64,000 nucleotides of DNA from NCBI RefSeq assembly GCF_048128805.1, contig NC_136016.1, forward strand, positions 4,783,501-4,847,500, read 5' to 3'. Source of the stretch: Centroberyx gerrardi. Taxonomy: Eukaryota > Chordata > Actinopteri > Beryciformes > Berycidae. The notes under the pieces are model-generated. The model did no database searches. It saw nothing but the letters and a program-made list of their open reading frames with translations, and was not told the origin of the DNA. Positions 1 to 12,500 of the stretch are shown piece after piece. Made by a program: the position numbers and the translations under genes. Every line of letters starts with the position of its first letter. Position 1 is the stretch's first letter.

Positions 1-175
1 TCAGAGGCTTTTCCACCCTGACAAGAATAGAATTCTGGGGGAAACTCTGAATACTTGGGATTTTTTGGGCCATGAAAATGGTCAAATTTGAAGATATTGA
101 ATATAAGCATGAAATATCGGGCCATCTGGAGCCTCAGTACAAAAATAACAGTACCAGCCTTCGAAAACCCCTCCC
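1..175 (-). mobile_element. Non-autonomous inverted-repeat element, family A, copy 1 (cut by window edge)
   Basis: Shares segments with the copies at 10715, 14005, 38989 and 60738: the reverse complement of the CCCAGAAT...TTCTTGTCAGGGTGGAAAAG block and AAATGGTCAAATTTGAAGAT. It is reversed relative to copies 2-4. Confidence 0.7.
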
Positions 176-464
176 AATTAAAGTCCACCATTCTTGGAAA
201 AAACCCAATGTGCAATCTGCTGGCTGAGTCCAGTCAAGGCTGAGATTCGCCCCGGTCATTCTGACCCTCTGGGATTGTACAGCTTGAGTCAGAGTCATTA
301 TCACGAAATGCCTCAAAGCGGAATCACACAGATCTTTCAACGGTCTGCCTCAAAGCAGTCATTCCCGAAACTCTTTTCTTACTCCTAATGGCGTCATTGG
401 CTGGGCTCTAACAACAGTTGCTCTCTTCCTCAGCCTGTGGCTTGGCAACAAAACTCCAGGACCG

Positions 465-3264
465 TCAATTACCGCTGGAGCTCTGTGCTGGGCTACAGGA
501 TGAAGCCGACGGGCCCTGGAGCTCCGTGGATTGTCGACCGGGGTTGTATGTTTCCCGACTGAGGTGTGAGGAGTGGTTGTGGCCGTGGATTGACAGGTGA
601 ATGTCCAGAGACCGCAAATCCACATGTGAAATGTCAGCGGACTGGCGAAGGGTCTCCTCATATGTTGGTGGAGGCTATATGTACAACAAAGGAAGGAAGA
701 TGAAACATATCCAAATTCAAGCAAAAAACTAGAGATAATGTTGTTAGAGTTTTTTCATGTCAAGGACACCCAAATACACACATTCGATCATGATTCCGTC
801 TTAAGGAACACCATCTGAGAATATTTTTGTTGTTAGTTATGATTTACTACAGAATTGCACAACACTGGCAAGAGTGAAATAACAATGAAATCAAGGCATT
901 CCTCATTTTGACCCCACTTTGGGGACCGTTAAATTACAGTATCTCTCTGCATAGAGTGTCTTGGTTTCTGTGACTTTTGTTGAACCAAGTATCATCACTG
1001 AGAAAATGTCTAGCTGTGTGCAGAGGTGTGACCAAGTCAAGCCAAGTCCCAAGTCTAAATGTAGAACACAAAGTCAAGTCCATGTCATTAATGTCAAGTC
1101 TCAAGTCTAAATGTAGAACAGCAAGTCAAGTCAGAACAAATCAAGAGTCCAGTATCAATTTAATATCTTAAAGAAAACTAAATATCTAGGACTTTTCAAT
1201 GCAATATGGTTTTAATAGGATAAAAACCTGGTAAGAGCATCATGAGTTTGATTTCTATAATCAGTTTCAACTTCAATAAATTCAATCATTCCATACAAAT
1301 TCAGAAAACAGAATTTCAATTCAGTCGTCTGCTGGAACAAATCTCATCACTTTCAATCTAAGTCATTTACACAAACACAAGATCTCAAGTCAAGACTTTA
1401 GAAACCTTTTCAAGTCATTTCCAAGTCACCAGAACCCAGAAGAAGTCAAGTCAAGTCTCGAGTCTTCTCTTCATGCATCAACTCAAGTCTCTAAGTCCAA
1501 GTCTTAACATTGTGACTCGAGTCCAAGTCATGTGACTCGAGTCCCCACTTGTGGTTGTGCGTACCTCACTGTGGCAGCTATTGAGGCCAAAGCGCTGGGC
1601 GATCATGGAGTGGACCTGTCTCTGTCGGTCCTTCTTGCGAACGCTCTCGTAGGACGGCAGCCGCAGCAGAGACCCGTCCAAGTGGTAGTCGTGTGGCTTT
1701 CCAATGATGAACAGCCTTCCAGGAGGCTAGATTGCATACATGCAAAATCTCAGTAGCCACCCGGGATGCATTTACAATATTTGCAATTATCAATTCTCAT
1801 CTATGCTGACTTCCAAAACTGTAATGTCACACTCAGAAGCAGCATGTGCCAAATCAGACATGCATCACTATCCCTAATATAATACATGTGGTTGCTTACC
1901 TGCGGTCCAAGAGCTCCCTGGTTCATGGCAGCACTATGCTCATTATGGGCAAAGCCAATCAGAGAGTGCCTGCTGTGGTACTGGGGAGGAGCATCCTGGG
2001 AGAGGAGATCATCAGTGAGATTAGTTACAGTTTTATCAAGCTGGCAGTTGAGGCCTCTACCACTTCAAATGGTGCTATTAACTCATAGTCACATATTAAG
2101 GACATTGGCAAATATCACAGTCACTGGCAATGTATTGTTTCAATTCAACAACAATCTCTACAGCCATTCTTTTTTTTTCAAAGGTGCTGATTTGTATACA
2201 ATGGGCTATTCATAATGTTATCAACGTTGAAACAGTGTTGATGGTCTGTGCCAAATACTGAACCAGTGAGTGGCTACAACAGACAGAGGCATACCTAAAT
2301 CAGCAGTGTAATACTGCAACAAAACTTTGAATTACTATCTTAAACTGGTATAGCATTGCAACAAAATGTCAAAACAGTGTTCCTACTGGTCCCTCAGAAA
2401 GGTCACCACACTATAGTCCAGACTCTTTGACGCAGAGACGTAGACACAGCAGTTTTTATTCAATATAACAGTAAGTAAGAGGGGGAATCGAATGTAATAC
2501 ACCATGAACTGACAAAGTGGAATGGTTGAAATTGTTGTTTTGCAAAGACAGAACATCTGCTGTGAGTGTAATCTAAAATCAAATAAAGTATAGCCTGTGT
2601 ACAAATTCAAAGTCAAGCCTACTCTGAGAGCAATAGTGGGGTAATTTCTGTAAATCCTATGGATCTTCTGGAACAGGTAATGTGACAGAAGCCTTGCAAT
2701 AGTTAGTTTAGTGGGTGGTTGTTCTTACTGTATAGTGTTCAGGCCCCCGATAGGGCCTGCCTCTGCAGCAGAGAGGATCCTTCCTGTAGAGGACCACCAC
2801 CAGCATTAGGATCACTATACAGAGTGCTATGCAGGACACTGGCATGGAGAAGAATACAGCACATAGTTACTGTCTCAAAAGGAAAACAGCAAGGTAAATA
2901 TCACTGCATATAGACAGTAGACTATACATAACACTATATAGACAGTAGACTATATTACCAGTAATGTAATGGTATACCAGGTCTCCAGAAGGTGATTATC
3001 ATGAGATTATATTTGGTTTTTCCTCCTTAACAGTCCCTATAATATAACTTACATCAGTTTGATACTACTTAGTATGACGACGAATTTCCATTTGCTTCAG
3101 CCCAAAAAAGTAAGCAAACTCCAATCCGCAAATAAAACATAAGATACATTGAGTTCAGCTGGTTCTATATCCCTGAATTTATTCTTCCACTCACCTGAAG
3201 CCACAATTACAGTCAGTGGATCTCCCGCCAGAGTCGGAGGCATCGTTGTGGCTGAGAAAGACAT
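465..3264 (-). CDS. Unrecognised single-pass membrane protein with PPxY/LPxY motifs, complete (5 exons, 215 aa)
   Basis: Five exons join with matching phases and GT-AG ends: 3264-3195, 2838-2729, 1995-1900, 1726-1565 and 674-465 (stop TGA at 467-465). The start ATG (3264-3262) gives a short outer N-terminus of about 17 residues and then one membrane segment (roughly residues 18-42, ending LVVVLY) followed by basic and Cys-rich residues (RKDPLCCRGR). The remaining ~170 residues should be cytosolic. They carry APPQY (exon 3), RLPSYESVRKKDRQRQ (exon 4) and PPPTYEE (start of exon 5). PPxY and LPxY motifs are known ligands of WW domains in NEDD4-family ubiquitin ligases, so an adaptor role in ubiquitin-linked traffic is an inference. 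There is no signal peptide separate from the membrane segment. Exons 3-5 start in phase 0. A repeat element fills most of the last intron. The gene is divergent from rab37. The family was not recognised and no function is assigned. The splice model is well supported by the open frames; expression is unproven. Confidence 0.72.
1018..1553. mobile_element. Short transposon built of degenerate AAGTC units, in last intron of the membrane-protein gene
   Basis: The stretch is made of repeated CAAGTC/AAGTCTAAATGTAGAAC units. It begins CAGAGGTGTGACCAAGTCAA and ends with the complement of GGGGACTCGAGTCACATGAC, an imperfect terminal inverted repeat resembling known fish hAT-like elements. It ends about 12 nt inside the intron from the exon-4 donor of the minus-strand gene. 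Confidence 0.65.
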
Positions 3265-4373
3265 TTTCACTTTTTTCCCCTCTTCAAGTCAGTAACACAC
3301 ACGCTCCTTTTTAGTCCAGTTGGGAGTAAACAGCTGTCTCTTTTGATTTCTTTCCTTCACTTAGTCCTGAGCTCATGCACCTTGCACACACAAGGTTGGA
3401 GAGAACACCCAGGATTACAAACTCTGAGCCAGCAGACCACTGGGCAAATATTAACACCCACTTGTCTCGCCAGGGAAGAATATAACTAATCTAAAACCGT
3501 GTTATCATCACATCAGCACTCCTCCTTTGGGTCCCCAAGCGTTAAAAAAAAAAAAATTCCAGTAAAAAAAAAAAAAAAAAAAAAGGGAAGAAAACGCTCT
3601 GCGACGCTGTGAATCTTGTGCAACCTCTAGTGGTATGGAGAGGCGTATGAATTTGGACTGAGGTTTAATAATAACAATAATAATAAAATATTAATTATAT
3701 ATGTTAATATAATAAATAGATAAACTACGAAAAAGAACAGCATTCATATATATTTGAGAGGAATGTAGATATCACAGCAAAATTATAAGTCCTTATATAC
3801 CAGTAATATTATAGAAAAGAACCTATAGAGTATAGTATTACTATCGGATATTTTAAAAAAAAAACAAATACCGTAAAATACAATAAGGTCACTAAACTCA
3901 CTTCTGAGTAGCCTACTATACTTTCTACTTTCTATAGGATGATTATAGGAATATTATAGTATTATAGTGATACCATAGGAGTAAAAAAACTTAAAGTACG
4001 ATAAGGTCACTAAACTCAGTCTTGAGTACCACAGGCAGAACATAAGTCCCTATAGGAATATTATAGGAATATTACGATAATCATTATCATCACGATACAT
4101 TGATTCACTGGCAAAACTTCAGCTTCAGTTTGGCTAATTGATTTTTAATTTAAATTTTTAAAAAAATTAAAAAAAATAGCCCTCTGTAAAGATTGACAGC
4201 TCTTCTTCACATTTATGGGAGGTGTGACGACCAATGTAGCATCATAATTGTCTTAAGCTCACAAAAAATATGAATTAACTCTGAGTTTCATTCATGAAAC
4301 ATTTGCAGCCCATTTGCTCTGACTGAATACCCACTCCTCTTTCACATATGAACAAAGGGGCTGGATGAATCAA

Positions 4374-4441
4374 CCACACACACACACACACATACACACA
4401 CACTTCACTCTTTCTTTCTCCTCCTCCTCCTCCTCCTCCTC
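4374..4441. repeat. (CA)n followed by (TCC)n microsatellite
   Basis: CA run at 4374-4403 with one TA interruption, then a TTTC spacer and an uninterrupted TCC run to 4441. Confidence 0.95.
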
Positions 4442-4961
4442 AGATCTTCACATTAGATTAGAAGAGATGAAACTTTGAAGATCCCCATGGGTAAACTGGG
4501 TCATTGCAGCAGCAGAGAGAGGGGTATACAGAGTATTCAAGATGATATAACAAGCAATTACAGCAAGAGAACACATTGAGGATAATACAATAGATAAATA
4601 CATGAAGTGTAAAGCATCTTTGTTGACAGATTTACAGGTTAGAAGTGTATAAGCAAGTGTGCATCGCTAGCTGTTTCCATTATCTGGTGTATAGATGGAA
4701 GAACATGTGGACAGAAATGTGTCCAGGCATGAAAATGTGCATTGTAAGCTGTTTACATTATCAACAGTGACAGATAGAGTTAATACAGAAATGTGTCCAG
4801 GTGGCATATGTGCAAATGTACATTGTAGGCTATTCACATTATCAGATTATATTTACAGATGAAAGTATCATATATGTTATGATATAGTCTATGTATCAGC
4901 TCACAGAGACATAGGTCATGTGCAGATACAGGTTATGTGTATAAATGCTGATGAGATCACA

Positions 4962-5530
4962 TCCTCTTCGTCTTCCTCATCTTCATATCCTCCTCATCCT
5001 CACATCTTCGCATCCTCTTCATCCTCATTTTATCCTCATCCTCACATCATCATCCTCATCCTCTTCATCAGCCTCCACCTGACATCCTCCTCATCCTCAC
5101 ATCCTCCTCATCCTCATACCCTCCCATCCACACATCCTGCCATACTCCTCATCCTCCTCTTCCTCACATCCTCCTCCTCCTCATACCCTCCCATCCACAC
5201 GTCCTCCCGTACTCCTCATCCTCCTCTTCCTCACACCCTCCTCATCCTCATACCCTCCCATCCACACATCTTCTCATCCACCTCATCCTTCCATCCTTAT
5301 CATCCTCACATCCTCACATCTCCCTCATCCTCACATCCACCCGTCTTCCTCATTCTCACATCTCCCTCATCCTCACATCCACCCGTCTTCCTCATTCTCA
5401 CATCTTCCTCATCCTCGCATCCTCTGATTTTCTTCATCATCCTTATCCCCACATCTTCCTCATCCTCCTCATCCCTACATGCGCCCATCCTCCCAGTCCC
5501 CACATCATCCTCCTCATCATCACATCCCCC
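4962..5530. repeat. TCATCC/TCACATCC pyrimidine-rich minisatellite
   Basis: Degenerate tandem units of CTCATCCTCACATCC with longer higher-order copies (for example the near-identical blocks at 5311-5355 and 5357-5400). The long open frames on both strands are products of the repeat. Confidence 0.9.
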
Positions 5531-5589
5531 GCCTTTACATTTGGCGTGACGTGGGTGAATGGTCACGACTGCATTTCCAGTGACAAGTG

Positions 5590-5797
5590 ATGTAGGCAGC
5601 CCAGCCTGCAGCCTTGTGATTCACTCCAAAGGAGGAGCTTACATAGGCAACTGTAGCGCTCCGTGCTGCTGGTGGACGCTGTGTCGGAAGGATCGGATGG
5701 TTGGGGAGAGACAGAGCGAGAGTTTGTGAGCGGTTTAGTCAGCTGTATTTTCCTCGCCGGCGTCCTCCGTCGTAGACACTTGGAGGAGGACGAGAGG
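5590..5797 (+). promoter_or_regulatory. Probable rab37 5'UTR and proximal promoter
   Basis: GC-richer DNA upstream of the rab37 ATG, reading open in frame with the coding exon back to about 5663 but with no upstream in-frame ATG. No clear TATA box is visible. The transcription start cannot be fixed from sequence alone. Confidence 0.4.
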
Positions 5798-8700
5798 ATG
5801 GAGCGGATGGAGTCGATGGAGCCGATCTCGGCGTACTACACCACGGCTTACCCGGAGATCCATCCCGGTAGCGCCCAAGGCTCCGCAGAGACCACCGACG
5901 ACCAGCCAAAGACTCCCCCCGCTCCGTTATACGACGAGGATTTAATGCACAAGGTATGACGAGTTGGTTGTTAATTATTATGCTTTTACATCCAGTCATT
6001 ACAGGACAGTTTTAAATACTTCATGCACAAATTCCGAACTTTGCAAGACTGGATTCTGGTGCTATCCACCTTACAAAAAGCAACAAACTGTAAAGCACTT
6101 TGAAATTAGATTTTTTTTTTGTACCCTTCAATATTTTAAAGCAATGAAAGCTCACATTTTCTGTGATGCTTATGATTACTTTTTATAACGTACAGTATGT
6201 CCCTGTACGTTGCTCCGTGCGCTCTCCGCGGTGCTGATCTTGATGCAGATTAGTTGGTCGCTTTCCAGGCTTGTTACGCGTCATATCTGCCCAAACACAT
6301 CATTTCCTCTATATTGGGTGGTCACTTTTTAAGGCTCCTGCTGTTCCCCTTACTTCTATCAACTTACTGCTTCATTAGGGTCAGCAGGGCGGGACGGGGC
6401 TTCCTTCGATTATAAGACCCGGGTCCACGTCCAGCATCCACCCACTGACTAGTTTAAATAGGTTTGAGGTTTTATTGTGTCATTTACATTCGCAGCTCCA
6501 CAGATTGAGGGTCATGTAGAGCAAGTTTTGTATTTGGTCATTACATTCCCACCTTTTGTAAACTCATGTTTCCTTTATTTGTTTGAATATTGTGTGTCAA
6601 TATCGGTTTATGATCCAGTGGTAAAGATCATAAGGTTAGGATGGCAGGGTGGCCTATTATCGAGTAAACCAGGCATTGGTCATACCCAGGTTAAGATCTT
6701 ATTAAGCTGATTACATGAACCTTTGATACTCTGTGGTTGAGTCTCCTTGATGCCATGAATAAACCAGTTAACAGACTGTTCCCCTTCAGTAATAGTTGCT
6801 CACCTCCATACATGGGAAAGAATAGATGACCCCATTAGAAATCTGTGCAGTCCTCTTGAAACTCCTGACTCCTGACTATCAAAATGTACCCATAACTCTA
6901 TATGGGTTTGAGTTTGCACAGACAGCGAAAACCAAAAGTGAAAGGAGTAGCAATAACCTTAATATGGGAGTAAGTCAGGCATCCGAGTTTCTCATATTTG
7001 GTGTATGAGCTTGCTGGAGTTAGTCTGAGTTATGTGTTGACCCAAAGGATACTACCATCCTGCAGAATACGAGACAGTAGTGTACTACTAGTCTGCAACT
7101 TTTCACATTTCCCATAGTTCACTGTGTTACTGATAGGATGACATAAAATGCACCAAGAAAACTGTTCACAACATGCCGCATTTCTGCATAAGTTATCGCA
7201 CATTAATAATAATAATGATAATAATAACCTTTATTTGTATAGCACCTTTCATACACAACATGCAGCTCAAAGTGCTTTACATCAATAAAAGCCAGATAAA
7301 AGACATAAAAGATAAAATTCATATAAAAGAACAAGCAAAATGCATTGCATTAAAATAATCAAATCAAGTAAAATAGAAAGATAAAAGAACACAACAAATA
7401 CTCCCACTTTTAGATACACATTGTGAGTGAACCCATATGTTTTTCTTTAATTTTCTTTTCCCCTGTCCTTCCTGATTCTACTCTTGATCTGATATTTACA
7501 TCAGATCTCACTGCCTAAGGCAGAGGAGAATCATAAATTTAGAATATTAGAATAATTAGCTAATTATACATTAGAATAATTAGCTACGTTTCCACACTAA
7601 TGGAGCTATTAATGCAGCCTATTAGCTAATGCATTGCTCTGCGCTGCCTACTGTTAGCAATTAGACAGCGTGTCCCATTATGCCCTTTTAAGTGCTTTGG
7701 AACTCTTGCACCCTTGTGAATTCACACAAACAGGCTGAGCACTTCAGCACCAGTGAACCAAAGTTCCAGAGTCTGGGCATTGGGATTCAGCCATTGACTT
7801 CCCTACCGGCTCCAGTGGTATTGTGCAGCTGACCCCGACCTCTGACCTCCCTGTGGAGAAGAGAGAATTTTCCTTCGCGGATCAATTAAATGTCATATCG
7901 CATTACCTTACGAAGCTGCAGCGCGATATCATCTCCAGTGCAGTGTGACTGGGGCAAGCTGTCTCAATCAAGGTTTGCGTTTCATTATATTTTGCCATTG
8001 GTCTGTAATGCCCTACTTCCGTTTGCCAAGCTGCACTCTTTGTAAATATAGGTCACTGGGGGAAAGCAGTGCAGCGAGACTTTGATTTCTTTCCAGGCGC
8101 TAATGTGGTAATTAACTAATTACATGATGTTAAATTGAATCTAATTTTCCATTTGTCTGATGATTATGTTGTGAGTAAATTTGATCAGTGGGCTTATAAT
8201 CTGCACATAGACACTATCTGCTACAATCACAATGCACTTCAACTAAAGTGTCACAAGTGCTTATTGTGCATCAGGCCAAGGCTGCTGCTGAGTGACTTTC
8301 TGTCATTAGCCTGGGTTTGGTACAAACTGAGCTTTCCCATATAGGCTAATGGTCCCATGGGACAAAAACCGGTTTAGTCTAATGTAACCACTGTGCACTT
8401 TGACCAGCTGCCCCTTAATTGCCATGGGAGCACTACTTCTATGTGTGTCAGTGAAGACAGAAAGAGAGAGAGTGTTGCATTGTGAGGGGAGCAGGTGTTT
8501 TGTCGGGGGGTAAAGTCTAACAATACAAGCTGTCCTTTCGCATGAGTCACAAATAGTAGGTTCAGATAAACAGCATGAACGAGGCAATCTGTCCAATCTG
8601 CCCGTTCTGCTCCCCCATGGTCCTCGGTCTGACTGATTTTTAGCCATGCAGCACTGACTACTCTCTCTTTCATTTTCTTTCCCTTTTCTTTCCTCGTAGG

Positions 8701-9239
8701 TGCAGTAGCTTTTTTCTCACTTCACACCCTCTCTTTCCCCTGAAGAGTTATGCCTACACACCAAAAAAAGGACGTTCTTTAGTTAGCATTTTTTGGTTAG
8801 GGTAGTGACCCAAAAGAGCTGATTTGTTAAAATAAGTTAAAAACTGGTAAATCAGAATAAATAACCCAGTGTGGTTCTTAAAAAGTTCCTTTAATACTAC
8901 TGATTTGGAGCATGTCATACATTCTTAAAAGGTTCTTCATGGCACCGAAAATGGTTCTGCTATGGTATAAGCTCTATATTCTAGTATAGTATAGAATGCT
9001 TTTTATTGGAGTGTATACATATTCTCTTTTTCTCTGGATCACCACACACACACACATACACACACACGCACTACTTTACATCCAGTTTAAACGCTTGTGA
9101 GCTTCTAGGACTTCTGGTTCTATGTGTTGCTTTTATGGAAGCTTCCTTCTCCATAAGAACAACTGGGGCTCCAGCAGGAAGGATGGAAATTCACTGGCAG
9201 TTAACAAGCTTCTCGTGAGCCCTGGAGATTAATCAAATC

Positions 9240-9334
<95 letters not shown>

Positions 9335-9491
9335 TCATCGTCACCGTCTACATCATCCACGTCAAATTCCCGAACATCTGCGGTGCTTCCACCTAATTGC
9401 CTCCAGTCTCCGAGGCAGGCTCACTTCCCAGCTAACCCCCTGTTACCACGGTAACAGCATCATACCCCTATCCCACACACACACACACCAT

Positions 9492-9529
<38 letters not shown>

Positions 9530-12500
9530 GATTTAATGGGTTGTCAGTCATGTCCGAGCGACAGATGCATTAATGTTGGATGAGGATTAGATTAAATACT
9601 AATACTTCTGTTGGATTGCAGTATATATAAGTCATGCCTACTGTATGTGCGACATTGTAATTATTCTTTCCATTTTTAACCTGCTTTAAATAAAGCTGAA
9701 CCCGTCTCGCCAGACTATTACGCCTCCAAGTCTCCCGAAAGCCTTGAAGGTTTTATTGCTTTTCATAAGTGACTAAACATAGAGATCTTTGTGAAACACA
9801 TTTATTGTCTTCTCTCTCAACGGAGAGCATGTGAAAGCCAGAATAACTTATTATTGAAGTTATTGGCAAAGCCCGAGTAAACTTGATATGGATATTCAGC
9901 TCGAATCGGGCGACTGTTCTCATCCCTTGGCGCGAATCCATTATCTGGCGACGCAGGCGGCTCGCATAAGTGCAACAATCCATATTTTATTCACAGCTGA
10001 GGTGTGAAGCTTTTCTCTTAAAACAGAGAAAGCCACTGAAATCCCCTCTAAATGCTGAGATCAAAGGGAGTCGGTAAAACTTGTAACAGGGCTGTTGGGA
10101 AAAGCTGTTCCAGCATCCCAACACTCAGTAATACTAACACTAATCCTTCCCTCTCTCCGTCTTTATCTCTCTCTCTCTCTGCCTCTCTCAATCTCAGTAG
10201 TGTTTATTCATAAAAGCGTTAAGCCGAAACTGAGTTACAGTTGAACCCGATGCCCGCGTACGCCGACGACTACATTTTATCCCTTGCTAAAAAAAAAAAA
10301 ACGTGACTTTTGACTTTCTTGTCTTGTTTAATGAGAAATAAAGATCCTCAGCCTGCATTTTCAGTAGCGAAACTCACACAAAGCCTCTTGAGAGCGGCTC
10401 AGTTCAGGTGACCTTGTGTCTCATTGGACCTCAGTATGACTTTCCCACATAAATGTACAAATGAAACGCCCGGGCTGCAGAAGATGAAGTATTGACCACT
10501 GGTCCCTGGTGGCTAACTTGGATGCTGTCTGATGCTGCGTTTCATTCATTTCATTGCCTGAAGGTGATCCCCTTCAGCTTGTGAGTCACACTCTATTACT
10601 GGTGCACTGTCAAGCTCTTTGTCGAGGAAGCGCTATTTGAGTCGCTCGCACGCACAAACACTCAAGTTGACGCAGACGCTGACTCACAATTTGAAATGAT
10701 ATAACTGGCTGCTATAGGGTTTGACTGATATGGGTTTTTGAAGGCTGATACAGACACAGATATGTTTTGGATTGAAGCTGCTGATAGCTGATACTTTCTG
10801 CTGATATTCAGTATCTTTAAAGTTGACCTTTTTCTTGCAAAGAAAAAAGCCCTAAAAATGAAAAGGATTCAGTGTTTCTCCCCAGAGTTTTATTCTTGTC
10901 AAAAAAAGCATTTAGACCATCATGGGACACTAAAACTCTCTCAGGATACTACTACTACTACTACTACTAGTACTACTACTAATAATAATAATAATAAAAT
11001 GTATTTGTGCATACTTGTATAGAATCTGATCAAAATATCATAGTAGAATCAATTCATGTTAAGGGCTTCCCATAGACACCCAGTGTAGTATTGATCAATT
11101 CTACAGTAAATAATGAATCAAACTGCATCATATCCATCATATCAGAGGTGGACCACACTGACTGGACCTGATAATAAAAGAAAAATGTCAGGCCAATATA
11201 TCAACAAAGCAGTCTATTGTTCTAAACCTACCAGGTGCATACACTGTGTCTGATGTTCAGGCCCACACACACACACACACACACACACACTGATGTGACT
11301 GCTGTGCTGTATGTGTGTGTGTGTTTATCTGGCAGACGATCCTGGTCGGGGACAGCGGAGTGGGAAAGACATCTCTACTGGTGCAGTTTGACCAGGGCAA
11401 GTTCATCCCTGGCTCCTTCTCTGCTACAGTGGGCATCGGCTTCACGGTGTGTGTGTGTATTTTTATGTAGATGCAAGCAGCTAGTACAAATGACTACATT
11501 ACTCAATTGTTAATCTGTCTCGACTCTAACTTCCTCTGCTTTTCCTCTCCCTTCAGAATAAAGTGGTGACTGTTGACAACGTAAAGGTGAAACTGCAGGT
11601 CAGTAAATCATTTCCAGTGAAAACTTGACATGCTTTCACAATAGTAGCCTATTGTTCAGGCGCTGGCCTTGTTTCCGCTCGGGCACCAGCGATTTCCTAA
11701 GGCTCTAAATGAAAAACGGTTTCATAAGAACTGCAAAAGCCTGAGCGTGCAATCACTTGTCTTTCTCTGTTTCAGATTTGGGACACGGCGGGCCAAGAAA
11801 GGTTCAGGAGTGTCACGCATGCATATTACAGAGATGCACAGGGTGAGAGGAATAGATAATACTCAAAATTATCAATTCACAGCCATACTTTTACCCAGGA
11901 AGATTACTGAAGTAGGGAAATACAGTCATTCATCCCTTTTTGTTGACTCTTTCTCCAAAGCCTTGTTCCTCCTGTACGACATCACCAGCAAATCGTCCTT
12001 TGACAACATCAGGGTAAGTCAGCCTGGACAAATGGGCAATTGAGGAAATAGCCTTCAATGAAAACCAATATGAATGTGTGTGTGTGTGTGTGTGTGTGTT
12101 TACCTGCCTTCAAGGCTTTATAATCAACACACTTTCTCTCTCTGTCTGCTTCTCTATCTTTCTTGTATTAGGCATGGTTAACAGAGATCCATGAGTATGC
12201 ACACAGGGACGTAGTCATCATGTTGCTGGGCAACAAGGTGAGGAAGGATTGTTTGAGAGGCACGGGCAAGTGGAGGAAAGAGCGAGAAGAAAATAGTGAA
12301 TTGGAGAGACGTGATCTCGACGAAACCCGACTGGACAACTGGGGTTTCATATGATAGGAGACACACATGCTAAGGCACAGATGTATTCTCATTCACATTT
12401 ATGTGAGATGGAACTTGAGTGATTCCCCATGGAGAAATTGGACGGTTGCAGTAGCAAAATCATAATAGGATACAGAAAAGGAATAAGCAAATCAGGGTAT

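Larger units (their letters stand above)
3265..5589. other. Intergenic space between divergent membrane-protein gene and rab37
   Basis: No gene seen. It holds two poly-A runs (3543-3585), an A/T-rich stretch with repeated TATAGGAATATTATAG-like words (3660-4090), a CA/TCC microsatellite and the TCATCC minisatellite. Promoters of both flanking genes should lie at its ends. Confidence 0.7.
5954..11335 (+). other. rab37 intron 1
   Basis: No coding exon found, in particular none for the alternative GIDF-type P-loop exon pair known in human RAB37. It holds a TTTATTTGTATAGCACCTTT-type dispersed repeat (7200-7345), TAATTA-rich DNA (7540-8135), an AAAAGGTTCTTCATGGCACC element (about 8770-8960), TC/CA and CA/TG microsatellites near 9250-9530, and element copy 2. 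Confidence 0.7.

Noticed and set aside
2839..2879. Alternative acceptor before exon 2 of the membrane-protein gene (GAGACAG)
   Set aside because: It puts the exon in a frame that loses the membrane segment and meets a stop; the acceptor at 2839-2840 keeps phase and hydrophobicity.
4920..5566. Long open frames on both strands (Ser/His/Pro-rich and Asp/Glu-rich)
   Set aside because: They are translations of the TCATCC minisatellite; no domain, no splice context.
5663..5797. N-terminal extension of Rab37 upstream of 5798
   Set aside because: The frame is open but has no ATG before 5798; it would need a GTG start.
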